Positions 1-10,909 of a DNA stretch of 64,000 nucleotides are shown piece after piece. Location: contig SMSO01000032.1 of assembly GCA_004764695.1 (NCBI GenBank), positions 6,406,668-6,470,667 on the forward strand. Reading direction: 5' to 3'. Source of the stretch: Schizochytrium sp. TIO01. Taxonomy: Eukaryota; Sar; Bigyra; Thraustochytrida; Thraustochytriidae. Positions within the stretch are counted from its first letter, which is position 1; each line of letters opens with the position of its first letter. The notes under the pieces are model-generated. The model made no database searches. It was not told the DNA's origin and was given only the letters and a program-made list of their open reading frames with translations. Both the position numbers and the translations under genes were made by a program.

Positions 1-971
1 GAGAACGCATAGGACCCCTCTGGACTATTGAGCAACTGACAGAGAACCAAGAAAACACTGAGGAGACGCAGCAGCTGGACGAAAAGCGCACCATTGACCG
101 TCCTAGTTCTTCTCGATCACCATCTCCGCAAGATAGAATTGAAACTCTTCATGCATCTCGTATCGTGGGCAGCCAGAATCAGACTGACATGAGTATTGAG
201 GCCTATGAAAATGATGCATTAAAGCTTTATTTTTGTTCGTGCATTTTAGGATGGCGTGTGGGCAAATGTGAACATAAATGCCATGAGAGGAGCCAACTTG
301 ACGCAGCTTCCTTACGGCGACAAGTGTTTAAAGATCTTTTCACAACTCATGCTATTGAAGAGGAAGTAATAGAACGAAAACGATCTTTGCAGCGTGGTCT
401 AAGTGCAATAAACCTTACAGATCTCGAGTACGATGCTCGATCCGAAGCCCAAGAAAATATTGCGGCCATGAAGAAGTCCTCTCTTTTGAAAATGCTGCAA
501 AGGCGGATCAAGCACACAATCAAAACCCGTTTCTCTATGAACGACGAAGCAAGACGTTCACGCAGCCCTCTTGTCAATAGCTCTGTAAGATATAAGAGCT
601 TTCATAAAGTACACGTCTTAGGTCACGAGATGCAACACCCTAAGTTGCTAATTGAGCAATACTCACCGACTTTGCCTGCACCTGCTAGTGAGGCTATTGC
701 AAATGTGCAGCTTCAAGTGCGTCGCAAAACCGCACGTTTTCTTCCAGGTATTGAGAGCGACGAAACAATAATGGAAAGTAGTCCACTTCGTCCAAGTCAT
801 GATAGACGGCCTGTGTTTACGCGTGGAGACATCATGGAGCAACGCTTTGATGCTATGCGTGCAAAATGGCAACAAAAGATTCAAGAAACCCTTGACAAAA
901 ATCCCCGAGGGGCTTCTATTGCTAATTCGCTTTCATTCAAGATGAAGAAGAAACCCTCAGTCTCTTCATAA
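1..971 (+). CDS. C-terminal part of an unknown basic protein (5' end outside window)
   Basis: The frame beginning at base 3 is open to the left edge and ends at a TAA at 969-971, so this is the last roughly 322 codons of a longer gene. The first in-window ATG in frame is well inside the open region, and there is no stop before it, so the true start lies outside. I do not recognise the family. The visible part has a short Cys/His cluster (FCSC, then CEHKCHE about nine residues later) that could bind metal. It is followed by a Lys/Arg-rich helical stretch (around KMLQRRIKHTIKTRF) and a basic, serine-rich C-terminus. No membrane segment is visible. It converges on the TXNDC9 gene. Coding status rests on the long open frame; function is unknown. 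Confidence 0.7.
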   Translation, partial: ERIGPLWTIEQLTENQENTEETQQLDEKRTIDRPSSSRSPSPQDRIETLHASRIVGSQNQTDMSIEAYENDALKLYFCSCILGWRVGKCEHKCHERSQLDAASLRRQVFKDLFTTHAIEEEVIERKRSLQRGLSAINLTDLEYDARSEAQENIAAMKKSSLLKMLQRRIKHTIKTRFSMNDEARRSRSPLVNSSVRYKSFHKVHVLGHEMQHPKLLIEQYSPTLPAPASEAIANVQLQVRRKTARFLPGIESDETIMESSPLRPSHDRRPVFTRGDIMEQRFDAMRAKWQQKIQETLDKNPRGASIANSLSFKMKKKPSVSS

Positions 972-1009
972 AGGATATAAAACATGCAGCCTATCGATGA
1001 ATATTATTT

Positions 1010-1046
<37 letters not shown>

Positions 1047-3098
1047 GAATAAAAAGAAAGTTTTTTTGTTTTGTTTTTTCAAGAACGAAGAACTGGTTGG
1101 ATCTACCACTCTTTCTCGACCAATCTCGTCTTTCCATGTTTATATATATAACCAGCATCACTGATCGTCTATGAAATCTGAAGAGGTGATTAAACTTTCT
1201 TCTTCCTTATTTTTTCCCTCTGTAATTTCGAATCTAAAAGCTTTGGAAGGAAAGAAAGAAATCCCGCAATTTCTTCTTCCATGCATTATAGTAGTAGGTA
1301 GCTAGGTAGATAGATAGGACTATCTTTTGAGGGGCGCGAGAGAGAAAGACCATGAGAACCACCATTTTCCGATCTCAAGTTGGATTTCTCTTGCTCCTTC
1401 AGAGACTACAAACTCTCCCCACACTACGAACGCCACCATGCTCACATTAATCGTTCTCAACCCAAACGAAGGTAACCTTCCTTCCTGGTCTGGCTCAGAT
1501 CTACTCCGATCTTTCTGCTTGCCTGAAATACCTGTGGCTTCACGGTCTTCATATAAATTGGCTGTATTATTCTGGGCTCTCTTTACTTCTTCAAAGTAGT
1601 AGTAGCTAGTTATTGTCTCTCTAGGTGCCTAAGTCCTACTCTCAGCAGGTCGCGTCTCACTCTGTCTTCTATTTGCCATCAAAACTCCATCCGTTTGCCA
1701 TCTAAAGTCGGCGGAAGTTCTACCTGCTGAGACCTTTTTCAGTGCTTGCATTACTCAAAACAACGATGAACCTCGATAGATAAATAAGCTTTGCTGCAAT
1801 GACTTCAAGGGCGTCCTCTCCAGAATTCGGCTGACAACAACCAAAAGAGACCTCCATACCAGGGTCGCTGTGCTCTTAACGCAATGTTGGGGCTCAGTAC
1901 ATTCGCTGGATGCAATCTGGAAGCGGAATGTCCACAGATCTTAGTGATAACATCGAGAACTGCAAATAACGAAGACCGCGAACTAAAAGAGGAGAGGCCA
2001 GGGCCACCACTGTCAATATTCAACTCACATCGTAGCCTAGCATTTCTTGAGGTATGTATTGTCGTATGAGATTGATGAAATTGACATTATAGATCGTGTT
2101 GCTCGATCCTGATTATCCTCCCTGGCATGATGACGGTTTGAGATTGCACAGAAAGATCTTGAGCGTCTCGAGTGGCAGCGTTTTCTAGGATGCTGTTTCG
2201 TAATAGACTCGAAGGTAGGTCCCTTTCTCATTTGGGCTGCGTCCCCAGGATTTAATTAGTTGCCCTATCTATGCGTAAGTGCAGCGAGCTAAGACTGAGG
2301 CCACGTACACTTCCTTAAAGAGCAATAGCACTATCAAGAACGAGACAAGGGAGAAAACAGGATTAAATAGACTTCAGAAGCTAATACTTGAGCAGACTGC
2401 CCCTCTTCCTCTTACTACGAAAACGCATGTTTCGGGCATAGGATATTGTTCGAAAATGCGACTACTGTTTCAGATAAATCAATAATCCACTGTCTAACTC
2501 AAGGATACTGTTCAAGTCCCATGTCTTCCTTGGACCTCTTCCTACAGAGATGGTTGAACTCAAGTTGAACCCCAATTTTGTGAACCTATTCAACATGCTC
2601 CCTGGAAAGAAACCAGGGTACGGAAGACATGGTTCGATGCGAGGCGGCTGAATTAATCTTGCAAATAAGGAAAAAGTTTCGCCTGTTCTGACTTCGGCAA
2701 ACGAAAACCTGAAAAGATGTCGTCTTCGAAGTGTATAATGTATAAATAAGGAAGAGCAAACTACAACATTAGACAAAAAGCAAGAGAAAAGGAACTTTTG
2801 CACAAGTGAGAGAAATATTTGTGTAAATATTTAAGTTCGAGATGAATCTCAGGATGTTTTGCGTGCCGTAGCAGAGCAGTACAATAGTAATGTTGATTGA
2901 AAGAGGAAGTAGCAGTACAGAAATCTAAACAAAGAATACGCTCGACAACGAAGCATTGAGCGGATTCATGTATAGCATAACAAAGATCAGATGAAACTAA
3001 CGCTCCAGTTTAAAAAACTGATGAAGGAGAGTAATAAATCCATTAAACCAAGGTTCTTTATCGATAAAAAGAAAGAAAAGAAACACAAGCAGCACAAA
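972..3098. other. Convergent intergenic region, no gene seen
   Basis: This is the gap between the + strand gene ending at 971 and the - strand TXNDC9 gene. It opens with a 29-T homopolymer (1015-1043) and has AT-rich sequence and short TAGGTAG-like runs near 1289-1319. Open frames here are short, lack ATG starts (for example 1327-1599 and 2462-2803 begin only at TTG) and have no recognisable domain. I see no RNA gene. Confidence 0.6.
1015..1043. repeat. Homopolymer T(29)
   Basis: A run of 29 T residues lies about 45 bp after the stop codon of the first gene. On the + strand it is in the probable 3' untranslated or termination region. Length is prone to sequencing error. Confidence 0.9.
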
Positions 3099-3860
3099 TT
3101 AGTCCCACCAGTCATCGTCCTCATCGAGGTTTGCGGTCTTACTACGAATAGACTTTTCACTCTTCTCAAAACGGGACACATGTTTTTCTGAGCTAGCAGG
3201 GTTCTCAGGAGGATTACCATCATGAAAGATTGCGCGGTGACGACCCAAAACAAAGGCGCACATCTCAGTGCTAAAGTCCTCAATACCACCGAATTCATCA
3301 AGACCGGTGATTGTGTGCTGGGTTGTACCATTAATGGCAATCACAATGGAAGGCAACATCCAGATCTTAAGGCGCTCCACCAAGAAAGGGCTCTTCTCTG
3401 CATCGACCTTGATAAACTTGGTCTCGAGGTGACCAGGGGCCAAATCGCGCAAGTGACGATCAATAATATCGCAACTACGAGTAGCAGAGCGGAAGAAGTG
3501 GATAACGACACGCTCGCTTCCCTTTACCTCAGTGAAAAACTCCTTCTCACCATGAATTTCATGGTATTCACCGTGGCCAAGAGCCTTCCAGTTCTCATTC
3601 TTGACAGCCTGCTTGCGCATGGCCTCACGACGGCGTTCACGCATTTGCTCAAGAGCGTCTTCGCCCATATCCTCCATCTCATTAAGACGGCGAATGTCTT
3701 CATCCATCTTGTCTTCCACATGCTGGAGGGTCTTGAGCACGTTCTTGGCCATGGCACGCTCCATGTAGGCCTGTTGTTGCTCAATGCCAGCCATCATTTG
3801 CTGCTTCTGCATCTCCATTGCGAGACGCTCACGGGCCTCGACCTTGGCGTCGTCCGACAT
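3099..3860 (-). CDS. TXNDC9: Thioredoxin domain-containing protein 9 (phosducin-like family)
   Basis: A 253-residue protein of the TXNDC9/PLP3-type phosducin-like family, cytosolic cofactors of the CCT chaperonin that assist actin and tubulin folding. An N-terminal coiled coil (about residues 5-85) precedes a thioredoxin-fold domain (about 90-205). Family hallmarks include LGHGEYHEI near 94-102, HLETKFIKVDAEKSPFLVER near 144-163, and the cis-proline region MLPS near 168-171. The redox CxxC is absent: the corresponding site is TRSC with a single Cys130, as in animal TXNDC9, so a redox role is unlikely. The C-terminus is acidic and ends in DEDDDWWD. The ATG at 3860 (MSDDAK) is chosen because a longer frame upstream begins only at TTG. 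Length matches the family. Confidence 0.93.
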   Translation of the reverse strand: MSDDAKVEARERLAMEMQKQQMMAGIEQQQAYMERAMAKNVLKTLQHVEDKMDEDIRRLNEMEDMGEDALEQMRERRREAMRKQAVKNENWKALGHGEYHEIHGEKEFFTEVKGSERVVIHFFRSATRSCDIIDRHLRDLAPGHLETKFIKVDAEKSPFLVERLKIWMLPSIVIAINGTTQHTITGLDEFGGIEDFSTEMCAFVLGRHRAIFHDGNPPENPASSEKHVSRFEKSEKSIRSKTANLDEDDDWWD

Positions 3861-5018
3861 GATATCTAGAAGGTTGTACAAAAACTAACCTCCTAAGTCT
3901 TTCCTAATTTCTGTGTGTTTGAAGAAGTCTTCTTCTCGAGCGCAACCTGAGCTCAAAGCTGCCAACGGCCTGAGATCTTCTTTCTCGATCCCGCTCTGCT
4001 TCGGTCGCGGTGGAACACGCGATAGACCGCTCAGGTAAAGGTTTGAAACAGTCGCCGCGAAGGACTTCGGTTGCAAGCGTAGCTCTCTGCGCAGAGCAAG
4101 TCGCGGTGTAGCGCGTTCGTGCAGCGCTGTTGAGAAGAATCGGGATTGATTGCCATTGACTGATCGAGAGACAGGAGCGTCCGTTTGCGGGCTTTTATAA
4201 AATATTATATGTTCCTCTCGGCATTACTATTACTCCGAGTCTAACATTAATATCAGTGATAAGCGAGTCTGCGCTCCACTGCATAATTTAAAGCAATACA
4301 AGGTCCGTTGTAGAGGAAAGGGTTCCAGTGCCGGAAAAACTACTCTTCGAACGTTGGCGCCTGTGCTCGGAAACTCTTAAGACAACCTATTGTATTCATA
4401 GGAGTCGACGGCAATTCTATAAACAACGTTTTATAACATTACTATGACTGATAGTAGGGAGCGAAGCCAAGGTGCAGCCGGTAGCAAAACCAGCAGAGAT
4501 AAAAGTGAATGAGAACAATCTTGTCGATGTCACGCTCTGACTTCTCAATATCATACGTTCCCGTGCAAATCGCTTCGTCTTGAGACTTTAGTATCAGACT
4601 TGGCAGTTGCAACTCGCATATGTAAAAATGAATATCAGGCCTATAAATAGAAAGAGTTCTTCGTTTTCATGTGTGCAACATTCTCGCTTGACTCAACTCA
4701 AACGTAGCACAAAGTTAAAGTGGTAGAAAAAGTGAATTTATTTAAATCTCGATAACATTTGGATAGGTGTGGCAATATAACATCACCTGCAGGTCAAAAG
4801 TAGAGAATGTGAAACTCTACTTCTGTACCTCCAAAAACCAAATGCACTAGTATAGTATTATTCTATCTGTTGTTGGGCGAGCGTCCCCACCAATCTACGA
4901 TTGGCCAAAGTCTACATAGTTTTGTTAAACAGAAATGTACAAGCGTAGCGGATTGATACCTCATACTTATTTATTTCCAGTTTTTAGTATATTGATTCGC
5001 AGATACAAAAGTAGGTAC
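3861..5018. other. Intergenic region between TXNDC9 and RMD5-like genes
   Basis: This spacer holds the TXNDC9 5' flank and the RMD5-like 3' flank. The part next to TXNDC9 (about 3900-4150) is GC-richer and may be its promoter; the remainder is AT-rich. No gene, RNA or repeat array is recognised. Confidence 0.6.
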
Positions 5019-6434
5019 CTAAATGTGGATCTCCATTACAGCACGGACACTTTGCTCAACCTGGCATGTTGGACACTTGAAATGCATTGTAGGCTTAACA
5101 ATTCTATCCAGAGAAGCCTTGGCGATTACATGGCCGCAGTCTAGTAAGATAGGTTTGTTCTCTGCAGTTGTGCGCTCTTTCGTTACAGGGCAAATGATCA
5201 CAGAATGAAAATCAAACTGTGAATCCAATTCAACATGCACTGGAAGCTGATCCATATCTACCCAGGCAACTTCTTCTGAAGAAGACGATGGCGGTTGGAT
5301 GGTTGACACCTGGTGTGCTCGATTTGCCCGGCGGGTCCCCCCAGCAGCTGACAAACCTGGAGGATTACTTGTATCTTGTGCACTGTCTCCTGACCCAGCA
5401 TTCAGCGCTTGACGAGCCATAACAACACGAAAATACTTGCGAAGCTTTTCAATGCATTGCTGGCCTGCGGCTAATGCCACACGCAAGGGTGAGCCGGACG
5501 AGATACCATATACAGAACTTGCATCAGCTCGAAAAATGTCAAGTACAACCTTCTGTTGCTCTTTAACAAGACCTGGCTCAAGGAATACTAGCTTTCCCAT
5601 CAGCGATTGTACATCTCGGTATCGTGCTTCCGAGTAAACAGCAAACTCATTACGGGCATACAATACTGCATTGCTAACGTCACCATTTGCAACTAATTGT
5701 AAATAGTGCAACTTATGCAATTCGAACAAAAGCGAGGATGATGTTTCTTCAAGCTTCTGTGAATGGGATTTGGCCCATTTCAATGCTATGGTTATGTCAA
5801 CAGTTGGGTTCTCCACATCTCTTGTTGAATTTCCGTGTCTGGTTTGTGCATGCCCTGATAAGCTTTGGATGACTGTGTTCATTTCCACAAAGTCCTGCAT
5901 GACATATGAGTCGAGGGGCTCTCCAGTCTCCTCTGCAAGGTCCCGGGCTAAGTCGATCTGGCCTGCATGTAGAAAATGAAACACAATAGCTTGGGTCAAA
6001 AGTTTTGCAATAATTTCTTCATCCTCCTTATTTTCCTTCGTGGCACGACGAAAGATTTCAATGTCTTCAGGGGAAAGAACTTTGTCAATGGCCTTTCCCA
6101 AACGGTTTAACGCAGCATGAATGCTTTTATTCTGTGATCGCACATTGGTAACAGACGAGGTCTGATCTACCTGCGAATTTAGGTTTGCTAATGCGAGTTT
6201 TCGTTTTTGGCCACGTGCTACAGCATTCCTTTGCGTTTGCGTTGCAGTGTTGTTGTTCGAGCCATGAGAAATACTGTCAGCTTCTTCAGAGGTGCAATCT
6301 TCAGCCTCTGCGCGTAAGGCAGCTTTGCATTCGCTAACGGCGTTAATAAGAGCGTCCAGCTCTCCTAAGATACCGCAGAACCCAGCATCTACGCGTTCTT
6401 CGCATACCCGGAGCTCTTCCTCCAGCTCCTCCAT
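5019..6434 (-). CDS. RMD5: RMD5/RMND5-type subunit of the GID/CTLH E3 ubiquitin ligase
   Basis: A 471-residue homologue of yeast Rmd5/Gid2 and animal RMND5A, a RING-type catalytic subunit of the GID/CTLH E3 ligase. An N-terminal helical region is followed by a low-complexity segment (about 50-105), a LisH-like helix pair (about 138-170), a CTLH region (about 180-245), a CRA region (about 246-350), a second low-complexity linker, and a C-terminal RING-like domain from residue 415. The RING has the reduced pattern typical of RMND5: C415 followed by a pair-less stretch, then C433-G-H435, then C454-x2-C457, with the protein ending 14 residues later. It should act with a MAEA/Gid9 partner, which is not in this window. 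An in-frame TAG four codons upstream supports the ATG at 6434. It is the only gene here ending in TAG. Confidence 0.9.
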   Translation of the reverse strand: MEELEEELRVCEERVDAGFCGILGELDALINAVSECKAALRAEAEDCTSEEADSISHGSNNNTATQTQRNAVARGQKRKLALANLNSQVDQTSSVTNVRSQNKSIHAALNRLGKAIDKVLSPEDIEIFRRATKENKEDEEIIAKLLTQAIVFHFLHAGQIDLARDLAEETGEPLDSYVMQDFVEMNTVIQSLSGHAQTRHGNSTRDVENPTVDITIALKWAKSHSQKLEETSSSLLFELHKLHYLQLVANGDVSNAVLYARNEFAVYSEARYRDVQSLMGKLVFLEPGLVKEQQKVVLDIFRADASSVYGISSGSPLRVALAAGQQCIEKLRKYFRVVMARQALNAGSGDSAQDTSNPPGLSAAGGTRRANRAHQVSTIQPPSSSSEEVAWVDMDQLPVHVELDSQFDFHSVIICPVTKERTTAENKPILLDCGHVIAKASLDRIVKPTMHFKCPTCQVEQSVRAVMEIHI

Positions 6435-7533
6435 CGCGTCGTGCTAAATGTGCTGGGTGGATTCCAGCCGAGGCCAACTAAGAAGAACCAAGCTTAGATA
6501 AGATCGCCGAGTCGCCCCCGTCCGTCCTTAGCCCTACCACTGTGAGATCTTCCCTTGTATCCTGACCAGGATCTGTTGGATATAAGTTTAGATTTGGATT
6601 TTGGTTCGATCTGTCCTGTTTTTTGGCGTCTTTGCAATTAATCATTTTTATAGCTTAGAAAGAAAGAAGACTGTCAAAAAATAAATTTCTTTGCTCAAAG
6701 AACTCTCTCCACTAATAGTCTCCATAGTACTACCTACTAGATAATTGAGATGCTAATTAAATTTTATGGGCAGGTTTTATGTTCGTGTTCGTAAGACACT
6801 TCCGATGCCATTAAAGATTAAGAATGTAGTTGGGATAGTCAATAAGGCTCTCCATGTTTGAGACGATAGAGGGAAAACGCAAATATCCTTGTACTTATGG
6901 CACGTTTTCATTGAATAGAATGAGGTAATCTAGGTATTGCCCTGATTTTGCAAAAATGAAGTGAATAACTAGCAAGTGTTTGAACTGAACGGCTCAAAAG
7001 CACCAACGAAACATCTTATGCATGTTGCAGATATAAGCCTAGAATACCTTTAGCTACTATTTATCACCGAAAACAAAGGTCTTTAAAATTTCATTCCAAA
7101 GAGTCTCCATATTGTTTTGAACGCTGCAATAAAACACGATAAAGTTGTGTTACAACGTTGATGAGCGTAAAACCGTGAGGAACTTTAAATTTGTACATTT
7201 ACATATAACTTCAAGCTGGACTGTTCTGAAATGTCATGAGTATTAAGGAGTTAACAAAAGCTAAAAGGATAAAGCGAGGATCAACCACCTGCGGAGAACA
7301 GGTCAGTATATGAAGCAAATCCGTCAGTCATACTAAATAAATACATTAAACTATCGAAATAGAACATTCACAAATGTAAGAATTCCATTAATCTTTAGTT
7401 GGATCGCAACAACTAGGTATAGAATTCGTATGCTAATACTTTAATATCCAAAGATAACCAGGGTTTTGAGAACTCCTACAATTGCACAGTTCGTATTTCT
7501 CTCATAAAATATATATAAAAGTGCTACCAAAAT
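6435..7533. other. Intergenic region between RMD5-like and CEP83-like genes
   Basis: About 1.1 kb of AT-rich sequence containing the RMD5-like 5' flank and the CEP83-like 3' flank. No open frame, RNA gene or array is recognised. Confidence 0.6.
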
Positions 7534-10305
7534 TTATTCAACAAATGGTCCAACGTCGATAGGTTGACCGGTAGCCTCTGTATCATCACCAACACCACCC
7601 GCAGCCCTACAAGAATGACCAATCTCATCGTCTGCGCTTCCCAGATCAAATTCATCTCCCTCTTGAGCTACTCCATCCAGAGCCCCACTCGCAAAATAAC
7701 GGCTTCTCATGTTGTAGTACAAATCTCGGAAACGTTCAAGTTCGCGAGTGCGCTGTTGTAGACGCTCCCTGGCAGCAAGAAGAGATTGAACTTCTTGACG
7801 GGATCCCTGGTACTTGGCCCGTAGCTCTTTGATACGAGCTTTACACTTCACCAGAGCGTCGTGGTAGGCCGCATGCTTCTTTTCTAGTTTTTCTAAGGCT
7901 CGCCGACTCTTCTGCGATTGTGTAACTAAGGTCTCTGCAAGACGCTGCTTGAGCTCGTTTTCCTTGCCGCTCACAACAATCTGTGTGGCTTCGACACGCT
8001 GATTGTAATCGGCAAGGGCGTCTCGAAGTTGGCTCTTTTCCTCCTGCTCAACACGGAGTTCCTTGTCCAATACTGATACTCGGCTTTCTGCGCGTTGAAC
8101 TCGTTCCTTCGCATCGCGTGAGGCATCCAGAGCAGATCGGTGCTTTTCTTGAAGGTCGCGATATTCCTCTTCAAGCTCTGTCGCTCGTGTTTGCACTTCC
8201 TCGAGCTTGACGGCCAGCACTTTAACACGTTCATGTAGCGCTTCTTTCTCTTTCACTGCGCGACGAGCTTCGCTACTTTCTTGATTGAGTTGATCACTTA
8301 GTCGGTCCTTCGTTTCTGCAAATTCTCGTGTCTGGATTTCGACACGGCCACGCAGTTCTGCCACCTCACCCTGTGCAGATTGCCGCTGCTTCTTCTCTTC
8401 CTCTAGGGCGAGGAGTGCACGGTCTCTCGCTCTCTCTACTTCTTCGAGAGCCGCCGTATGTTGGCTCTCACGAAGCTTCTCTTGGTCTGCGTGCCGAGCA
8501 GTAACACGCGCGAGTTGGGCCTCCAGGCTTTCAACTTGTCCGCGAAGTTCATGACGTTCGCGCTCAGCTTTAGTAGAAGCTTCTGAGAGCGAGCGAGAGC
8601 CACGACTACGTTCTTCTTCTAATTCTTTACTTGCCTCGAAGAGCTGAGATTCTAGCTTTGATACTTCCGCTTGCTGCTTTAGTCGTGCTGCATTTGATTC
8701 CTCTAAAGAATCCTCAAGACGTCGTCGCTCAGCCTCGTGATGCTCTTGCTGGCGACGAAGACGAGTGACTTCAAGATTTAAGTCCTTCAGATCACCCATC
8801 AAGTCAAGGCGCACGCGGTCTTGTCCAGCTGTGGCTTCGTCAAGTGCGATTTGGAGGTTTTTCACATCTACAAGCGTACTTCTGAACTTATCACCAAAGT
8901 CGTCGCGCTCCGCACGAAGCCGGGCTGTGTCCAAAGAACGAAGCCTAATTTGTTCCTCTTTACTTGTTTCTTCCATTTCACGTCTCAAATGCTCTATTTG
9001 AGCATTCAGTTCACCGATCATCGCCTGGTGTTCTGCCCGAATCAATGCAGTTTCTTTTTCTTGGCCTACAGTGTACTGCTCAAACTCTGTTTTCAAGAGT
9101 TCATGTGCATTGCGCTCTTTTGTTAGGGCGACTCGAACCTTTTCCAGCTCACGGTCGCGTGCATAAAGCTGAGCTCGGTGAGCGCCTTCAACTTCATGTT
9201 GGACCTTTTGTCGAAGTACATTCACGTCTCTTGGAAGGGAAAGCTGGATCTGGAGCTCCGCAAATTCCTCTGCCTTGGCCTCAAGTTGCCTTGCAAGGCC
9301 CTGGACAATCTCATCTTGGCGGTGTTCTGCTCGCCGGCGTGCCTCTGCTTCGGCATTAGTCATTTTTCTGGCATCTCTGTATTTTTCAAGAAGCTTCAAG
9401 TGTTGATTTTTGAGGCGGTCATATGCTTCGTGTAGTTCTGCATTCATATCCTCCACCTTTTGAGATCTTGCAACCACCTTTGCAAGGTCTTTTGAGAGAG
9501 CTCCAAATTGACCGAGAAGATCATCATAAGAACCGCCGCCTTTCCCAGCGCCGGACTCTGCGCGGCGTTGCTGGTCTTTGAGCATTTGCATAAACCTCTC
9601 CTGATAAATTCGGTGATCAGCTTCTTCTGCACCTGCTGTATGTGCTCCAGTACCTGTTGCCACTCCTGTCGCTCCTCGATGTCGAGCCTGCGTTGTTTTA
9701 CCTGGCGCAATGCCTGCAAACTGCATGTAGCTCGAGCTTGAGCTTGAGAATCCTGACTCTGTGAAAAGTTGGCCTCGACTTCTGCTCGAGCTTGAAGAAC
9801 TAAAATATTCATCAGGACCGGTTGTTTCCCACCGTTGAGATTGCGTTGTCGCCATCGAAGCGGAGTTTACTGCTCCAGTAGATCTTCCAGGTCGGCTATG
9901 ATCTTTACGATGGTGCTCTTCGACACTCACGTCAAAATGTACAGAATGATCAGGACCCGCCACCCCGACGGTCTGGCTGCTCTCCTCCGCATCGTCTCGA
10001 GATTGATCTTGACTTTCGGTGCTAGAATCTGCTCCTTGTGTGAATTTTGCAAGGCTTACGTCTTCACCGACCTCGTCTTCGTCTTCTTCTTCATCATCCT
10101 CTTCATCACCATTTCCATCTACATGTCCGCGATCATTTGTATGATCGTTTCTGTGCTCGTCGTTGTCGTCGTTGCTGCCTCCTTCAAGCCTGTTTCCTCC
10201 ATCAAGTTGCCTTGAGAAATCGTGTGCGGCCGACCCATGCGACATCGAGAAAGATCTGCTCTCAGACTCGCGGTCGTTCTCGCTGCTACCCGACTGGGCG
10301 TCCAT
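7534..10305 (-). CDS. CEP83: Long coiled-coil protein, probable CEP83 (CCDC41) homologue
   Basis: A 923-residue protein with an acidic, Ser/Asp/Glu/His-rich disordered N-terminus (about 1-230), then almost continuous coiled coil to about residue 870, and a short acidic tail. The order of landmarks resembles human CEP83, a distal-appendage (transition fibre) protein needed to dock the basal body at the membrane: a FMQMLKDQ segment opening the coil, then a proline break (LSLPRDVNVLRQKVQHE, about 355-370), a segment with the spacing of NAHELLKTEFEQY, and a C-terminal basic coil. This comparison is from memory, and generic coiled-coil similarity could mislead. ATG at 10305 is chosen because the longer frame starts only with TTG at 10347. 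If correct, the organism builds centrioles or flagella. Other coiled-coil centrosomal proteins are the main alternative. Confidence 0.6.
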   Translation of the reverse strand: MDAQSGSSENDRESESRSFSMSHGSAAHDFSRQLDGGNRLEGGSNDDNDEHRNDHTNDRGHVDGNGDEEDDEEEDEDEVGEDVSLAKFTQGADSSTESQDQSRDDAEESSQTVGVAGPDHSVHFDVSVEEHHRKDHSRPGRSTGAVNSASMATTQSQRWETTGPDEYFSSSSSSRSRGQLFTESGFSSSSSSYMQFAGIAPGKTTQARHRGATGVATGTGAHTAGAEEADHRIYQERFMQMLKDQQRRAESGAGKGGGSYDDLLGQFGALSKDLAKVVARSQKVEDMNAELHEAYDRLKNQHLKLLEKYRDARKMTNAEAEARRRAEHRQDEIVQGLARQLEAKAEEFAELQIQLSLPRDVNVLRQKVQHEVEGAHRAQLYARDRELEKVRVALTKERNAHELLKTEFEQYTVGQEKETALIRAEHQAMIGELNAQIEHLRREMEETSKEEQIRLRSLDTARLRAERDDFGDKFRSTLVDVKNLQIALDEATAGQDRVRLDLMGDLKDLNLEVTRLRRQQEHHEAERRRLEDSLEESNAARLKQQAEVSKLESQLFEASKELEEERSRGSRSLSEASTKAERERHELRGQVESLEAQLARVTARHADQEKLRESQHTAALEEVERARDRALLALEEEKKQRQSAQGEVAELRGRVEIQTREFAETKDRLSDQLNQESSEARRAVKEKEALHERVKVLAVKLEEVQTRATELEEEYRDLQEKHRSALDASRDAKERVQRAESRVSVLDKELRVEQEEKSQLRDALADYNQRVEATQIVVSGKENELKQRLAETLVTQSQKSRRALEKLEKKHAAYHDALVKCKARIKELRAKYQGSRQEVQSLLAARERLQQRTRELERFRDLYYNMRSRYFASGALDGVAQEGDEFDLGSADDEIGHSCRAAGGVGDDTEATGQPIDVGPFVE

Positions 10306-10868
10306 ACCTCTTGCACCGCAGAAGCGGTCTCGATGGTGGATTGCCAAGAAGCGATTAGAGAGTATCCCTAATGATATGGGAGAGGAGCTAAGGACTTTGA
10401 GAGCCCAAAAGGGACTAACAAGAGGCCTTTGCAGCCGTTACACTTTTGGTCATATTATGGTATGTCCATTTCATTATTATCAGAGTAGGTGCCACCGACA
10501 TGAGCACAGGGAGAATGCAGAGATTTCGATGTTGCTAACGAGAGATATAGATGTTTAAGCGAGAGGGAAACGATGCTACAAACTGAATTTTGATGAAGAA
10601 ACTAATTTCCATGTACCTATTTTGGGAACCGTGGCTGGGAACTTGCGAGGCGAAAACTTAGCTTGAAGCCTTTCACTTCCTTTTGGAATGATTGGACTCA
10701 GTTGCTATTGGCAGGTCGATCTGGCCTTTTTGCACTCATAGTTGGTTATTCTAAGTAAAGCTCTCGTTTCGAGTTGTAGACAAGGTATAGTCCACGGACT
10801 CAGCGCTAACTTTAAGCAGCTATGAAGAGTGTAGGCTCGACGCCCAATAATCAAAGAGAGTGGAAAAG

Positions 10869-10909
10869 TGAAGCGAGCATTCTAAGCTTGCTGGACGTTG
10901 CTCGCTTCA
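10869..10909. repeat. Inverted repeat, 11-bp arms
   Basis: The arm tgaagcgagca (10869-10879) is the exact reverse complement of tgctcgcttca (10899-10909), separated by 19 bases. It could form a stem-loop or be a dyad binding site. It lies about 565 bp upstream of the CEP83-like start. Confidence 0.7.

Noticed and set aside
2462-2803. 113-codon - strand frame between the first gene and TXNDC9
   Set aside because: Begins at TTG, the first ATG is far inside, and the composition is not protein-like.
3222-3869. 215-codon + strand frame opposite TXNDC9
   Set aside because: Fully antisense to a clear TXNDC9 gene; it has Leu/His-rich composition typical of the complement of a charged coding frame and no domain.
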